Source of the DNA: Botryosphaeria dothidea
Lineage: Eukaryota; Ascomycota; Dothideomycetes; Botryosphaeriales; Botryosphaeriaceae
Assembly: GCA_011503125.2 (NCBI GenBank)
Contig: WWBZ02000033.1
Span: 1,550,001 to 1,614,000 of the forward strand
Length of the DNA: 64,000 bases
Direction: 5' to 3'
Below, in pieces: positions 23,215 through 34,200 of the stretch. Within the stretch, counting starts at the first letter, position 1. Each line of letters begins with the position of its first letter. The translations under genes were made by a program, and so were the position numbers. The notes below the pieces were generated by a model. That model saw nothing but the letters and a program-made list of their open reading frames with translations. It made no database searches and had not been told where the DNA came from.

Positions 23215-24526
23215 CAGGCGGCGCGGTAGCAGGCTTTGCGGATCGTCCAGCCCAGATCGGCAAGGTTTATCTCGGAAATAACTGCCGAAAGGTGCATGTC
23301 TCCTTGCTCAGTTGCATTCATCTGATGAGTGAACTTCCCTGCCTTCTCCAGTTTGCCGCGCGTGTGCTCGGGGAAGTGTTTTCCCAACATCACCGTGTCC
23401 GCCGCGCCGCAGCCCCACTGTCCACCCGGCTAGCCCCCAAAAATCCACCATTACCACCGGGCCGGCCTCCCGTATACTCTTGCCCTTTTTTCCTGTTTCA
23501 TATATCCCCCCTGTATATGTGGCGTAGCCCGCTTGCGAAAATAGCGGATCTTTTTACGTGAGGCATGGTGGGGTTGTTTCTCCTCGGCCGCCTGCTCGTC
23601 TCTATCTTTACTTTTCATGAATAATTCATATCAATAAAGCTTTCAGCCATAATACCTATATTCAAACCAATCAAGAGACGTTGCAGCATTGACCGACGTC
23701 ACTGCCGTCCACCATGCTCAATCCCAGTCCTTTTTTTTTGTTCATAACCTTTTCCGCCAATTTCAATCAGCACATACGACCATAGGTCGCAGAATACAGG
23801 GCTTCCCGTCCGCTCAGCCGATACTTAAGCTGCGAACCGGTTGATTAGTAGTCAAGTGGGTGACCATTGGCGAATCCCGACTGTTGTATGTTTTTTTTTC
23901 TCTTTTGCTCCTCTTTTTTTGCGTTTCCGTTCTTGTGGGTTAGTGGAACGGCTTTCCCTTGCGGGCACTCCGGCCGAAGCCTAGCCGGAAACAGCTGGGA
24001 GACAAGAATGCTTGACAGGCTTAACGCGGAAAAGCTTTGTGGGCGGCCATGCGATGTGGATGGGGAATGATGGGCGGGGCTCAGGGCCGATGAGAGGTTG
24101 TCAGGTCTGCGAGGTCGTTCTGCGCTCGTCGAGTGTTCGAAAATATGCACGCCCGATCCGGAAAGAAATTTGGGTTGCGCAAACGAGGCTGCGGAAGAGG
24201 GGCGTGGCCAGTGCATTCCTCCGGCTCCGTCAGCAGCCTGGGAAATGCTTTGTTAAGGTTTTTTCTGTGATACTTGATTCGCAGACTAATTCAGTCGCAG
24301 TATGAGCTTCGTGCTTCGTAGACTCAATATGCAAGCAGCACGATCGTTGGCAGATTACCTCACTACCTGAGATGTTGAACTGCAGTGGAAGGAAAAACTA
24401 CCTATATATCATGAACGCTTGAAAGAGGGACGATTCGATCACGAACTTTCAGTTTCGTATTAATTTAGTTGGCCCAACCATTGGTGTGCCTGCTAAAGAC
24501 ATTCGTTCACCTGTGTGCTCTTCAAG
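23215..24526. other. Intergenic region with homopolymer T tracts
   Basis: About 1.3 kb with long T runs on the + strand (about 23731-23740 and 23889-23898) and an AATAAA hexamer near 23633 that could be a distant poly(A) signal. No coding frame with family character. Confidence 0.5.
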
Positions 24527-25811
24527 ATGGACTTCTCCGCTTCTGACAAACGACGAATTTTCATGTCTTACCGATCAGTATTTTCCTCCGCAAAGGGACA
24601 GCTCCGGCATAAGAAGAAGAAAATTCGCAAGGTTGTCCTTGCAAATGGAGGAATCTCGCAAGACTTGGTCAAGGAGTTTGGCCTTGAGAAAGTGGTCGAT
24701 ATCCTGAGATACCTCTTGGGGAAGGGTGTATTCCGGTCCGAGCTTGAGGCCAAGCTCGAGTTTCCAGAGCTCTTCGAGTCGGAGTCTTCCAGGACCATTC
24801 GCAGAGCTGCATCTGAAGACGAGGCAGCTCGATCCGAGTCTGAAGCGCTTGATGCCATCGATGCAGATGCTCACCATATCGAGGGCGCTGGCGAGGCGCT
24901 TCCGCTGGATGACCGTCAGCTCCAAGGCCGCGCCACATCTTCTCGAGAGCATGAAAATAGTATGCCAATGAGTCTATATGAAAGATTCGAACATTGGCTG
25001 ATACACCAAAGATACACAACAGGATGTGGTCTCGCTATACCCATCGTACGTGCCATACAAAACACAACGTCTTGTTCTTACCACGGTCCAGCGCATGCTC
25101 GAAGAATGCTGCTTCGACTTCTCCAAAATGTGGATATCGGATGCCCTCCAGGAACGAAAATGGCACTGCGCTGAAGCCGCGGAGTTGACACAGTGGCTCT
25201 CGTTGTTGAGCAGGCGGAGCGGCAAGATTCCCGCTCACGCATTCACGCGCCAGTTCTCGTCAATCCAGGACATTCTAAGCTCAGTGCGGCGCTTGCGCCA
25301 TACCGCCGTCCACCGCCTACCCATAACCGCTCGAGGCACCTGCGACCTCATCCAGTCTGCGGCGAAGCTTTCGGAAGTCCTGCGTGATCCTTTTCGGACG
25401 GCACAGCTGGAATCAATAGCCCAAACGCTGGGGCCCTTGACCCGGGACATGGAACTGCACAAGAGTTTTCTGGAAAATACACTGGACGTCAACCTGCAAA
25501 CCATCCGGCAGCAGCGCGAAGAGGCTTCGCAAGAAGAATGCGAGCTTTGTACACACTCAACCGCTCATATTCGCCAGCGGACCTGCTCTCTTTCAGAATC
25601 AACCCCCAAGACTGGGTGCGTTTTTCACCTTCAGGTGATGGACCATTATGAACACGCTCAATACTTTAGAACGATTCAACAACGGGAAGAAAGTCGTGGT
25701 GCGCCAGAGCTCCGGCGCATTCCATTTCATTGCCAAGCCATACGCCAATCTGGACTTTTTTCTCCCTGGGGCTTGGCGTTGAGTCTTTCTTCAGGTCCGT
25801 TTCTTTTGTAA
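24527..25811 (+). CDS. Uncharacterised Pezizomycotina protein (helical, possibly damaged 3' end)
   Basis: The ATG of MDFSASDKRRIF opens exon 1 (24527-25045). A 46-nt intron (GTACGT...CCAG) joins it in phase to a second exon from 25092; without this the two coding frames do not connect. The joined protein is largely helical: LVKEFGLEKVVDILRYLLGKGVFRSE, then RMLEECCFDFSKMWISDALQE, AAELTQWLSLL, FSSIQDILSSVRRLRHTAVHR and coiled-coil NLQTIRQQREE. This order matches a common but functionally unstudied family of filamentous ascomycetes; I recall members carrying a doubtful cytochrome-related database label, which nothing here supports. After about residue 330 the frame turns Cys/Ser/Gln-rich and unlike the rest, while two other frames become coding-like, so the annotated C-terminus may not be correct. 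Confidence 0.6.
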
Positions 25812-26204
25812 AAGATGCAAATAGTTCAATGCCGCGGAAACCGTAATAAAAGTCCACCCCTTCTGTCAGACTAGAAAATCATGTGACATTCCGGCGGATC
25901 CGGCCGCCAGGGTAGCATAAGAGGGGCTCCCCCCACTACCCTCTACAGATAGCCAGCGACTACACAATTAATCACTTTTCTCAAAGTTCGACACCTTCCC
26001 TCAATTCTTGCGCCAATTTCTTCCAGTCGAGCACCGGGAACGCACGAGACAGCATGATGCCTCGCAAAGTCAACTCTCCTGACTCCAATTGTCTATACTC
26101 GTTCGTGCTGTCACTCAGCCGAATATCCACATTTACCACATGAGCCGTTGGTTCCAAAGACGTGGCATTGTGGCTCGCTGCCGAAGGTATAAACGCGACC
26201 GTTT
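25812..26204. other. Intergenic region with an unexplained short minus-strand frame
   Basis: The minus-strand frame 25981-26208 (MKTVAFIPSAASHNA...) ends in a charged helical stretch (DWKKLAQELREG) and overlaps the end of the broken Cys-rich gene by a few bases in another frame. It may be a remnant; no family is recognised. Confidence 0.3.
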
Positions 26205-26690
26205 TCATGTCGCAGCCAGAAGGCCTCCAACCACGTCACCAACGGTAGCTACATTGAAGTTACTCCTGTTAGTGTTTGGACCATCCATCTGCCTGGCAAG
26301 AAGTATCGTCCCAATCTCGGTAGCGTTAATCATCGCAACCGAGTTATTGCAGCAGTTGGGGCTATTGGTCGACTCGCGACAGCACCACGAGCCAGGCATA
26401 CACTGTAGAACATTTGCCGACGTCTAGTTTGAGCTACGGCTATAAGATGAGTCAATTCCTCTGGTTTCAAAATATTTCCACTGTTAGAGATATGAAAGTG
26501 AGGCCTCACTCCCGTCACACAGGCTCGGACAAGAAGCATCTTCGCCAGTAGTGTCAGTGCATCCGTTTGCCCTTGTAAACATAGTCCATCCTACACTGGT
26601 GGCCATGCAGAGACCTGAAGTGAGACAAAGGTCGAGATTGTCCCTTGCGTTTGGTCTCTGGCAGACAAGCACATTGCCTACTGATCATCA
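26205..26690 (-). pseudogene. Remnant of a Cys-rich secreted/membrane protein gene
   Basis: Reading the minus strand, one frame (about 26690-26484) gives DNLDLCLTSGLCMAT, GWTMFTRANGCTD and CPSLCDGSE. A second frame (about 26420-26205) gives QCMPGSWCCRES followed by PNCCNNSVAMINATEIGTILLA. Order and cysteine spacing match a widespread unnamed fungal family of Cys-rich, usually signal-peptide-bearing proteins. The signal peptide and first exon are missing: the region above 26690 is A/T-rich without a start. The two coding blocks are not in the same frame, a TAG interrupts the second block near 26422, and I find no splice combination that joins them in phase (a canonical 49-nt intron candidate gives the wrong phase). 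I call it a decayed copy; an unusual multi-exon functional gene is less likely. Confidence 0.45.
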
Positions 26691-27152
26691 CACCGAGCCA
26701 TGGATCTCCGAACACCGCTACGAGAAACTGTGTTTTCACTTTGGGTTAACACTCATGATCAGCTTTCTTCTTCTTCCTTAGAGCTAAATTCAGATAGAGG
26801 TCTTCAATATGAAACGCGAACAGAGCTAGAATAGCGACTCAATCATAAGGTTCATAGCGAAATATATTTGAAAATGTATAAATATTGTTGAGAAAACAGC
26901 TGTACTGGCCGTGGTTTGGTCATCCGGCAATGCCAGATGAGCAGACCAGTTGAGGGCTGCTAGGCCTTCCTAGACAGGACTAGTGTAGCACGTGACCCAC
27001 ACGTATATCTTCCAGTGTGGTCACGGTAGGTAGAACCATAGAACATCTTTCTACAAGCTATCTCTATACCGCTGCTATCGCAACAAATATAAATATATGC
27101 CACGTAAACTTCTTTCCCGTCCGCGGATGATTCATGCGCGCTGCGTATCAAA
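26691..27152. other. Intergenic, A/T-rich, no gene seen
   Basis: A/T-rich stretch between the Cys-rich remnant and the hydrolase 3' end. Nothing recognisable. Confidence 0.5.
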
Positions 27153-28435
27153 TCAAATATCATGCACCGCCAGTCCTCCCTCCCCATCGTTCTTCAATAC
27201 CCATCGTAAGCCCTCAATAGTGTTCACCATGCAGGGCCCCGTCTTCTTCAACTGTGGAAAGAACCAGAAGTAGTGCGGCAATCCCATGTAATGGTCCCTC
27301 TTCACGGGAACCCCTGCATTCTGCAAAGCCGCCTCGAGCACTACACCATCATCTCGCATCAGATCTTTCTGAGCCGTGACGATGTATGTGCGCGGAAACT
27401 TCTTGAGCACCGGTTCATCATAGCTGAATTTGACCGCCAGGAGCGGATCCTCTGGGCTGAGCTCCGCCGAAGCCTCTGTGAAAAGGGTCAGCACTTGGGC
27501 CCCTTGCTCAAAATTGTTGAGGAGATGAACAAAGTAGTAAAGATCCACCCGGGACTTACCAAGCACCTCCAACTGATCCGGCCCCCTCACAATCGGCGCC
27601 GTCATCCCCAATTCCCTATAACTCTCATACAACCCCGCATACCTCTCCGGCGGCTTCTCCGAATGTACCGTCACCGGAAACATCCCCACCACCCCCTTGA
27701 CCTCCTTCTCCCTGCCCAGCCGCCCCAGCCCGTACACCGTACTGAACGCCAGCGCCCCTCCCGCCGACCCGCCCATCACGACCATCCGCTCCGGATTGTC
27801 GCCGGCGCGCTCGCGCGCCCAGTCGAACCCGGCGAGGCAGTCGGCGAGCATGCCGGCCGTCGAGTTCTCGGGGATGGTGCCGTAGCCGACGGACACGACG
27901 GTGCAGGGCAGGCCGGCGGCGACGCGGCGGCACTGCGCGTCCTCGCTGTCAAGCGAGCCGCACATCCAGCCGCCGCCGTGGAACCAGACGACGGTGGGCA
28001 GCTCGCTGGCGGCCGGGGCGGCGGGCCTGTAGACGCGCAGGGCCACCTCTTTGGAGTTTGAGGTCTGCGGGGCGGGGATGGATTTGTCTGAGGGCTGGGT
28101 GTCAGTTGATGCCGGCTGCAATTGCAGGAGCCAGGAGAGAGCGAGAGCACGGTGTAGTCGGTTTGAAGGATGAAAGAAAAAGAACAACCGCAGCCATACC
28201 TTCCACAGTTAAGCCTTCAACTGGTGGCCAGAGCTGCTGTAATGCACCGGCCAGGCCGTTGAATTGCGCCCGCTTCTCCGGGATGCTGCCTTCAAGATGC
28301 TTGCGGCCGCCCAATGCAGCTTCGAGCTGCATAGAACCAGCAGGCCGTCAGACAACTCCCTCTAGAAATCTGAGAGGTGAGACGAACCTCAAGCCACGCC
28401 GGATCGTACCCCTCCTCTGCTGCGGATTCAGGCAT
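27153..28435 (-). CDS. Alpha/beta hydrolase (HSL/AB hydrolase-3 type)
   Basis: Three exons (28435-28388, 28326-28200, 28087-27153; introns of 61 and 112 nt) give about 369 residues starting MPESAAEEGYDPAWLE. The oxyanion-hole motif HGGGWMCGS, the nucleophile elbow GGSAGG (Ser), an acidic residue in QKDLMRDDG and the His of GLPHYFW make a complete catalytic triad in family order. This is the hormone-sensitive-lipase-like branch, whose members hydrolyse short or medium acyl esters, often small metabolites or xenobiotics. No signal peptide, so probably cytosolic. The second intron (112 nt) was located because the frame upstream of its acceptor is not conserved, while exon 2 (EAALGGRKHLEGSIPEKRAQ) is typical of the N-terminal cap of these enzymes. 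Confidence 0.88.
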
Positions 28436-28902
28436 TGCTGTGATTTCACTGTTGGAGAATGTTTTGGGCAAATGGCGCGTCTTCTCTCGCTATTCTGCCG
28501 TTCAAGTTCTAGGTGTTGTTTGGGTTTCCTTACTTGAAGTGAGATTCTGGTTGATCAGAAGGGATGGGATGGTGGGGTGTTTATACTGCCGCCCAGCCCC
28601 GCTGTGGGTAAGCGCTATAGTGTTCCAGGCCGACCTTTGCGAGACTTCATTTACCGACAAGTGCTGACAATGGGCAGTTCCACTAGAGAGCATGAGCCAC
28701 GTGCGGACTGAGTACCGAATCCAAGGCTGACCTGATAAAGGCGTCGGAAGGAAATTGCTCCCATTGTTGATGTTCCTTCACTATTGGCCCGTAATGATAG
28801 TTTGAGTTGTAGTTCTTCTTGGGTATCTTTTAACACTCGGTACACAATTTCATGCCACCGAAATACTCACCTTACCGCTTTGCCCTTCGATTAGAGTATA
28901 TT
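28436..28902. other. Intergenic region, no gene seen
   Basis: Upstream of the hydrolase and downstream of ORC6. Nothing recognised. Confidence 0.5.
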
Positions 28903-30220
28903 TCAAGCAGAGACGTCCATGGCCTGTCCGTCCTCCCTCTCAATCTGCTCCACGCGCTTTAAAATCCCCGCCTTCCAGCTCAAAAACTCCGCTCTCCTCG
29001 CCTCACTCAGATAGTCCACCTTATCCTGCATCATCGTGCCCAGCCCACCTTGCGACACAGAAGCCTGCAAATTTCCCACATCCTCTCCTACTCTCCGCTT
29101 CTTCAATGGCGTGTATGCGTTCGCACTTGTAGCTCCCGATCTCCTCGGCGCGCGTGCATCTTCCATCTCCACATCCTCGTCTTCGTCCGCAACACCGCCA
29201 TTAATCTCCAAACCCGACCCCTCCACGATATTCCCAAACCATTCCATCTCCAGCCACCCTCTCTCCTTCGCCTCAACCAGCAGACCATCCACCGCATCCA
29301 CCAACTCTTCCTCCCCTTTCCCCTCACACGCCTCACACCACACCAGCACATCCACTGCTTTCTTCCGTCTAGCCTGATGCTCCCGCGCGTTCGTCGCCTT
29401 CCCGCTCAACCGCGTAATCGCATACATCAACACAACCACCACCAACGCCGGCACATCCCCCTCCTCAACCCTCTTTTCTAACACACCCTTCTTCTGCACC
29501 CCGCGCCTCCGCGCCAGCGACGGCGACGCAGCAGCCGCAGCGTCCTCCTGCGCCTTCAACACCGACTGCACGCCCGCGTACACGTGCGGCGCCGCGGCCG
29601 GCGCCTCCAGAGCGGCGCAGAGCTGCCTGATCAGCGGCATGACGTAGTTCGGCACGCCCGCATCCTCTTCGGCTGCCCGCTTTTTCCCCGACGCCGGCGT
29701 CCGCGTGCCCCTCGGCGTCCTCGACGGCGTTGTCGCTGCGGGCGTGCGCTTCCCGGTCGGGGTGCTCGCGGCGGCCGCTTCGGCGGCTCTCGCGCGCTTG
29801 CTAGGTGTCTGCGGCGCCGGAGGCGGGCGCGATGATGATGAGGAGGAGGAGGAGGAGGAGGAGGAGGAGGAAGAGACGGTGAGGGCGCTGTCGAAGTAGC
29901 CGAAGACCTTCTTGTAGGCGCGGGGAGCGATGGGCGGGCGGGGGACGATGGGCGGGAGGTTGAGGCGCTGTTTCAGCCTGGGGTGCGATCGATCAGCGAA
30001 GGGACGGGGATGATTGTGGGATCGGGATGACGACGCACCTCTCGCAGGCCAGATGCGCGCACGCGTACGTCCGGGCGATCTCCTCGTCGGGCTTGAGGCT
30101 GCTGGCCTTGCTGCGGGACTGCGCGAGGAGGGAGACGGCGACGTTGAGGAGCTCCGAGGGTATGGGGCCATTGAGGGTGGGCACGAGGCCCGTGAGGGCT
30201 TGTTCGATGGGCTTGCTCAT
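28903..30220 (-). CDS. orc6: Origin recognition complex subunit 6 (Orc6)
   Basis: Two exons (30220-30039 and 29977-28903) around a 61-nt intron encode about 418 residues. The N-terminus MSKPIEQALTGLVPTLNGP, QSRSKASSLKPDEEIARTYACAH and LACER|LKQRLNLPPI spanning the splice are the conserved first cyclin-like (TFIIB-fold) repeat of fungal Orc6. PRAYKKVFGYFDSAL follows. The middle holds a run of Ser encoded by a TCC-type repeat and Thr/Pro/Lys-rich TPSKRARA, TPTGKRTPA and TPRGTRTPASGKKR segments resembling CDK phosphorylation and nuclear-localisation sites. The second folded half contains MPLIRQLCAALEAP, VVLMYAITRLSGK and DGLLVEAKERGWLEMEWFGN. Orc6 is needed for MCM loading at replication origins in the nucleus. 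CDK control is inferred from site pattern and yeast knowledge. Confidence 0.9.
29831..29876. repeat. GAT/GAG triplet microsatellite (poly-Ser in Orc6)
   Basis: The + strand reads (GAT)3 then about ten GAG/GAA triplets. On the coding minus strand this gives a run of about 15 Ser in the disordered middle of Orc6. It is a likely length-variable site. Confidence 0.9.
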
Positions 30221-31268
30221 CTTGCATGGAAGGGAAGGGCGATGTCGTGTGTCGAGGTCGCGCGAGAAAGAAAGCTGGATTCGTGCGCGTCGATCATAGC
30301 TTCACGCTATCACGTGCTCAGATGCATGCTTCCCAATGCGGCAGGACCCTGACTACGAGACCACCTTCGAACGTCTGTAAACCGGGACGCTCTGGGACGC
30401 ACTGGGACGCAGGCTTTGGCGACCACACTAACAGCCCTGGCGACCTTAGATAATCCTTTCAAGCTGAGGTCGTCAGCTCTGCTTTGGAGAGTCACGTCCA
30501 GAAGCTCGAGCTCGCTAGAGATCCATCGTACTGCTTACGGCTTACGGCTTCCTACGGCTGTGTCCGGTTTCGTCGAACTGAAATAATTATCCATCTGGAG
30601 GTTTGAGTCAAAGCACGATTTCCCTGTTTCTAGACGCGCAGCGTGACCTCTGTGCCTCACTACATGAGGATGACGTATTTCATATTATGCCGTCGTGATG
30701 ACACAATGGTTGAATGACAAATTGTTCCGGAAAACCTGAAGGCCCTCAGGGAATTGGAACCCCGTGGGCCTCACGTTTCGAAGTAACAAATGATAATACA
30801 AGCTACTTCCATAATACAGATCCACCACTACAAACGAAATCTATACGCACATAGGTATCTCAATCTAAGATGAAAAATGAGCAAGAAGGCCGTATGCTTT
30901 GCAGACCTGACCACCCGCTACCAATCCCAAAAACGCAGCAAACCCAATGATCGTAAACGTGTTTCCCAAAATACCGACCCAATGCCATAATGCCTGCAAA
31001 TGTGTCTGCAACGCCAGACAATAAAAGCGGAGGGAGTAAAGAGCAAAAAGCCAATGCACCAGAAAAATGCTTTCAAAATCGCTCGAGAAAAACAAAAGAC
31101 AGCCAGGCTTTTCCTGTCCGACCGTCCCTGGTATAGATCCCATCCACGCACCATCAGAGTGCATCCATATACACCAATCCCTTCCCGAAGAAAATGCTGT
31201 GCAGGTGTATGACAAAGGAAATCTGGGGTAAGGAGCGCCAGAAACGAAAAGTACATGCGACCACCTCT
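30221..31268. other. Intergenic region with small tandem repeats
   Basis: About 1 kb between ORC6 and the TBC gene. It contains a 10-bp tandem repeat (30384-30410) and, at about 30530-30558, several TTACGGC-like copies. No coding frame or tRNA is convincing. A GGTTCCAATTCC-like string on the minus strand near 30735-30755 resembles a tRNA B box but lacks the consensus and any cloverleaf I could build. Confidence 0.5.
30384..30410. repeat. Three tandem copies of a 10-bp unit (GGGACGC core)
   Basis: CGGGACGCTC, TGGGACGCAC and TGGGACGC follow one another with a strict 10-bp period on the + strand, about one helical turn. This could array a bound protein on one face of DNA or be chance microrepetition. 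Confidence 0.7.
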
Positions 31269-34200
31269 TCAAGCTCTCCACATTGCCTCTTCATCAATCG
31301 GCATAGGTGTCAAGCTCCTCTCCAAATCTTCATGCAAGTTCTCCTCTTCGTCTCTCGATGACGAAAAGCTGACGGAAGATGTCATCGTCGTGGGCGTGTT
31401 TGGTTCCGGTGGTGAAATGCTGGCAACTTCCGGGAATTCACCCGTAGCAGATTCGATGACCAATTGGGGCGGGGGCGGGGCCGAACCGTCCGATTCACCC
31501 TCCACAGCGCCTTTCGCCTTCAGCTTGTTCAATCTCTCGGACCGGAGCTCTTCCCTTTGGCGCATGACCTCTTTTTCGTGCTCGACCGCCTTGGCCCTGC
31601 GGTCTTCAACGTCCTTCCTGCGAACTACCTTCTTCAGCGCCTCGCTTGCCTGGATCAAGCCATCGATACTGATCGCGTGATTCGTCATCTGCTGGTTGAT
31701 GTAGTGATACACGGCTCCAGGGTTGTCGCACTCGATCAGAGCTTTTTCGTTGAGCTTGAGGAGTGCTAGAGCAACTTGGAACAAGAATGTTGAACCATCG
31801 GGCATGCACAAGATGACATCCCAGACTCTGAACAGCGCTTCGGCAGAGAGGCAATCTGTAAATACAGAGAGAAACCACTGGAAAGTCAATGCTTCAAGCT
31901 CGATACTGAGTTCATCAAAGTGAGCAGAAAGCTTGGGAAGAATTTCAGCCACATATTGCCGTAAGACGATCTGATCCGCGCGTGAGGCAAGAAGGGAGTG
32001 GTCGTAGTAGCTATCCGGAAGAATTGACTCTATCATGGTGGTGAGCATCCAGAATGCATCCTCGGCCGTGGGCATAATTAGGAGAAGGCAAGCTGTAATA
32101 AGGTTCATGCCTTGGCAATATCCCACAGCAGGGTTACGGCGCGCATAAGCAACGAGAACTTCGCTCAGCTTCTGGACACCGGGACCTCGGCGGAAGAAAA
32201 TGTTGTCGGTCAAAGTCCGGTGGATATCCATCTGGATCTGCGAGACCACAACCGGGTCATCCGTTCCATTTGCAACCAAATCCTCGTAGTACCCGGGGAT
32301 CCTCATTGCGGCAGCACCACTGCATTCCGCCCAGATCTTGGCTCGGTAGCTGACAGGAATACCGCCCAGCACGAGATTCTTGAATTCCTTCCATTTTGCT
32401 CTCCCGATTTTGCCTTTGTTGCCTAGACCAGCAATACCAATGATTTCCCCGTCTGTGAGCAATGTCTCAGGCATTGTGTTCTTGGCACGGCCTTCACTTG
32501 CTGCCACAGCGTCGCCTTCCCGCTTCCGTTCAGCTCGCACTTTTCGCAGGAATTCGTGCCACTTGATCTGTTTGTCGCGCTGCAAAGTGTCATGAAGGTC
32601 TGTCAGCTGATCCAGCAATGTCTTCACCGGATCCGGCTGAGGACTGCTCAGGTCAGCTGTGGCAGGGCTTGTCGGTCCACTGAGCGTCGGTTGTGCGATT
32701 TCAGCTGCACCTGATTCGACACTGAGCGCGGGCTCCGGATTGCTGCTGACCACTGGGAATGAAGCGTTGTTCTGAACGATTACCTGGGAGGCCTTGGGAG
32801 TTTCCTCTACATCGATCTTCGTCATATGCGCGGCAACTGGTGTGTGTGACAGCAATTCCGTGGGGAACGTGGCAATTTTCAAGTAGTCTTGCCAGCTACG
32901 CTTAGCAGGTTGTATGTCCTCGTTTTGTGAGAGAACACTTTCTGGCCGCGGTATCGGGTCCTCTTCTTGCACTTGATCTGTCAGGGCGTCCTCTTCACCA
33001 TTCCGAGATCGAAGCATCGCTCTTGCAGCGCCAAGAGACTCGCTTGGACGATGCTTATTCTTCTCCAATGCAGCGGCGGCTGCCTGGGCCTGTCGTTTCT
33101 TGCGTCGTTGGTCATAAATGAAGCCGAACCGGTCGGTAAGAAACTCCGAATTGCCCCCGAGGTTGTGGGGCATTAAAGTTGGCGGTCTAGTTTCCTCAGG
33201 TAATATCATATCCATTTCGACAGGACCAAGATTGCTGACGGAGCGGTTGACGGGCGGACTAGAGCTCTGCGTATTTGCTGCGCCAATGCGTAGACTTTCC
33301 GGCGCAGCATTCTTTTTGATAGTGCCAGTGGGTCCCAGAGAAGTTCTCACTCCACGAGCCTGTGTTCTAGATGTTGCTTTTGACGAGTCCAGAGACGTTG
33401 TACGTTGTGACCTGTCCGTATCTGCTCCATTGATGGATGGCCTGCCTCTCAAACTGCCTGCTTTATCATTCTCACGGTTCGTTTGATTGTTTCCAGCAAC
33501 CAATCTCAATGCCCATGATGTAACCGAGCCCGAAGATTTGCGGGAAGATATTGACGCCTCATCGCCGCTTTCCAACTTCTTGAGATGGTCTACAGCTTTG
33601 GACGTGCCCTGAGCTGGAGGCGCAAAAAAATCATTGCTGAGAGGTTTCCGCTGAGCACCGCTTGAAGCTCTCGAGCGAGACTGAAGGTCCTCGTCATATG
33701 CACTTGTGACACTCGGGGTTTGGCTCCTTATCTTGTTGGCTATTGAGCCGGTCCAGAAGCTCTTCCAACCCTTGGTGGATCTGATGGTGGCGAGATCGGC
33801 AGAATTAACGGAGTGATCGTCGCTGAGGGACGGGAAAGCGGTCAAGGAAGCGTCATCCTCCACCATCAATTCCCTATCTCCGTCATTCTCGTCGCTGATC
33901 GCGCGAGCGAGATGCTTATTAATGGGGTCTTCGGGGTGCACTCCATCAAAGTCGACCAGGCTTTGCCTCTTCGATTTCCTGCCTCTGTCACCCGCATCGC
34001 TTGTCCCGCTTGGTGTGGGGCCCCGTTCGAGCAGCTTCAGACGCTCGTCGATGTCCAGGTTTGAGACCTCGCATTCCTGCAGCATCTTCCGAAGGATTCT
34101 TTCGCGCTCCTCGGCCTTTCTCCGAAGCGCCGTTATTTGGGCGTCGCGCTGAGCTAAATCCTGCGCCAACTGCTTGACCAAAGTAACGGGCCCAGACCGA

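Noticed and set aside
30730..30770. Possible tRNA B box on the minus strand
   Set aside because: GTTCCAATTC deviates from the GTTCRANNC consensus and no acceptor stem or A box could be paired.
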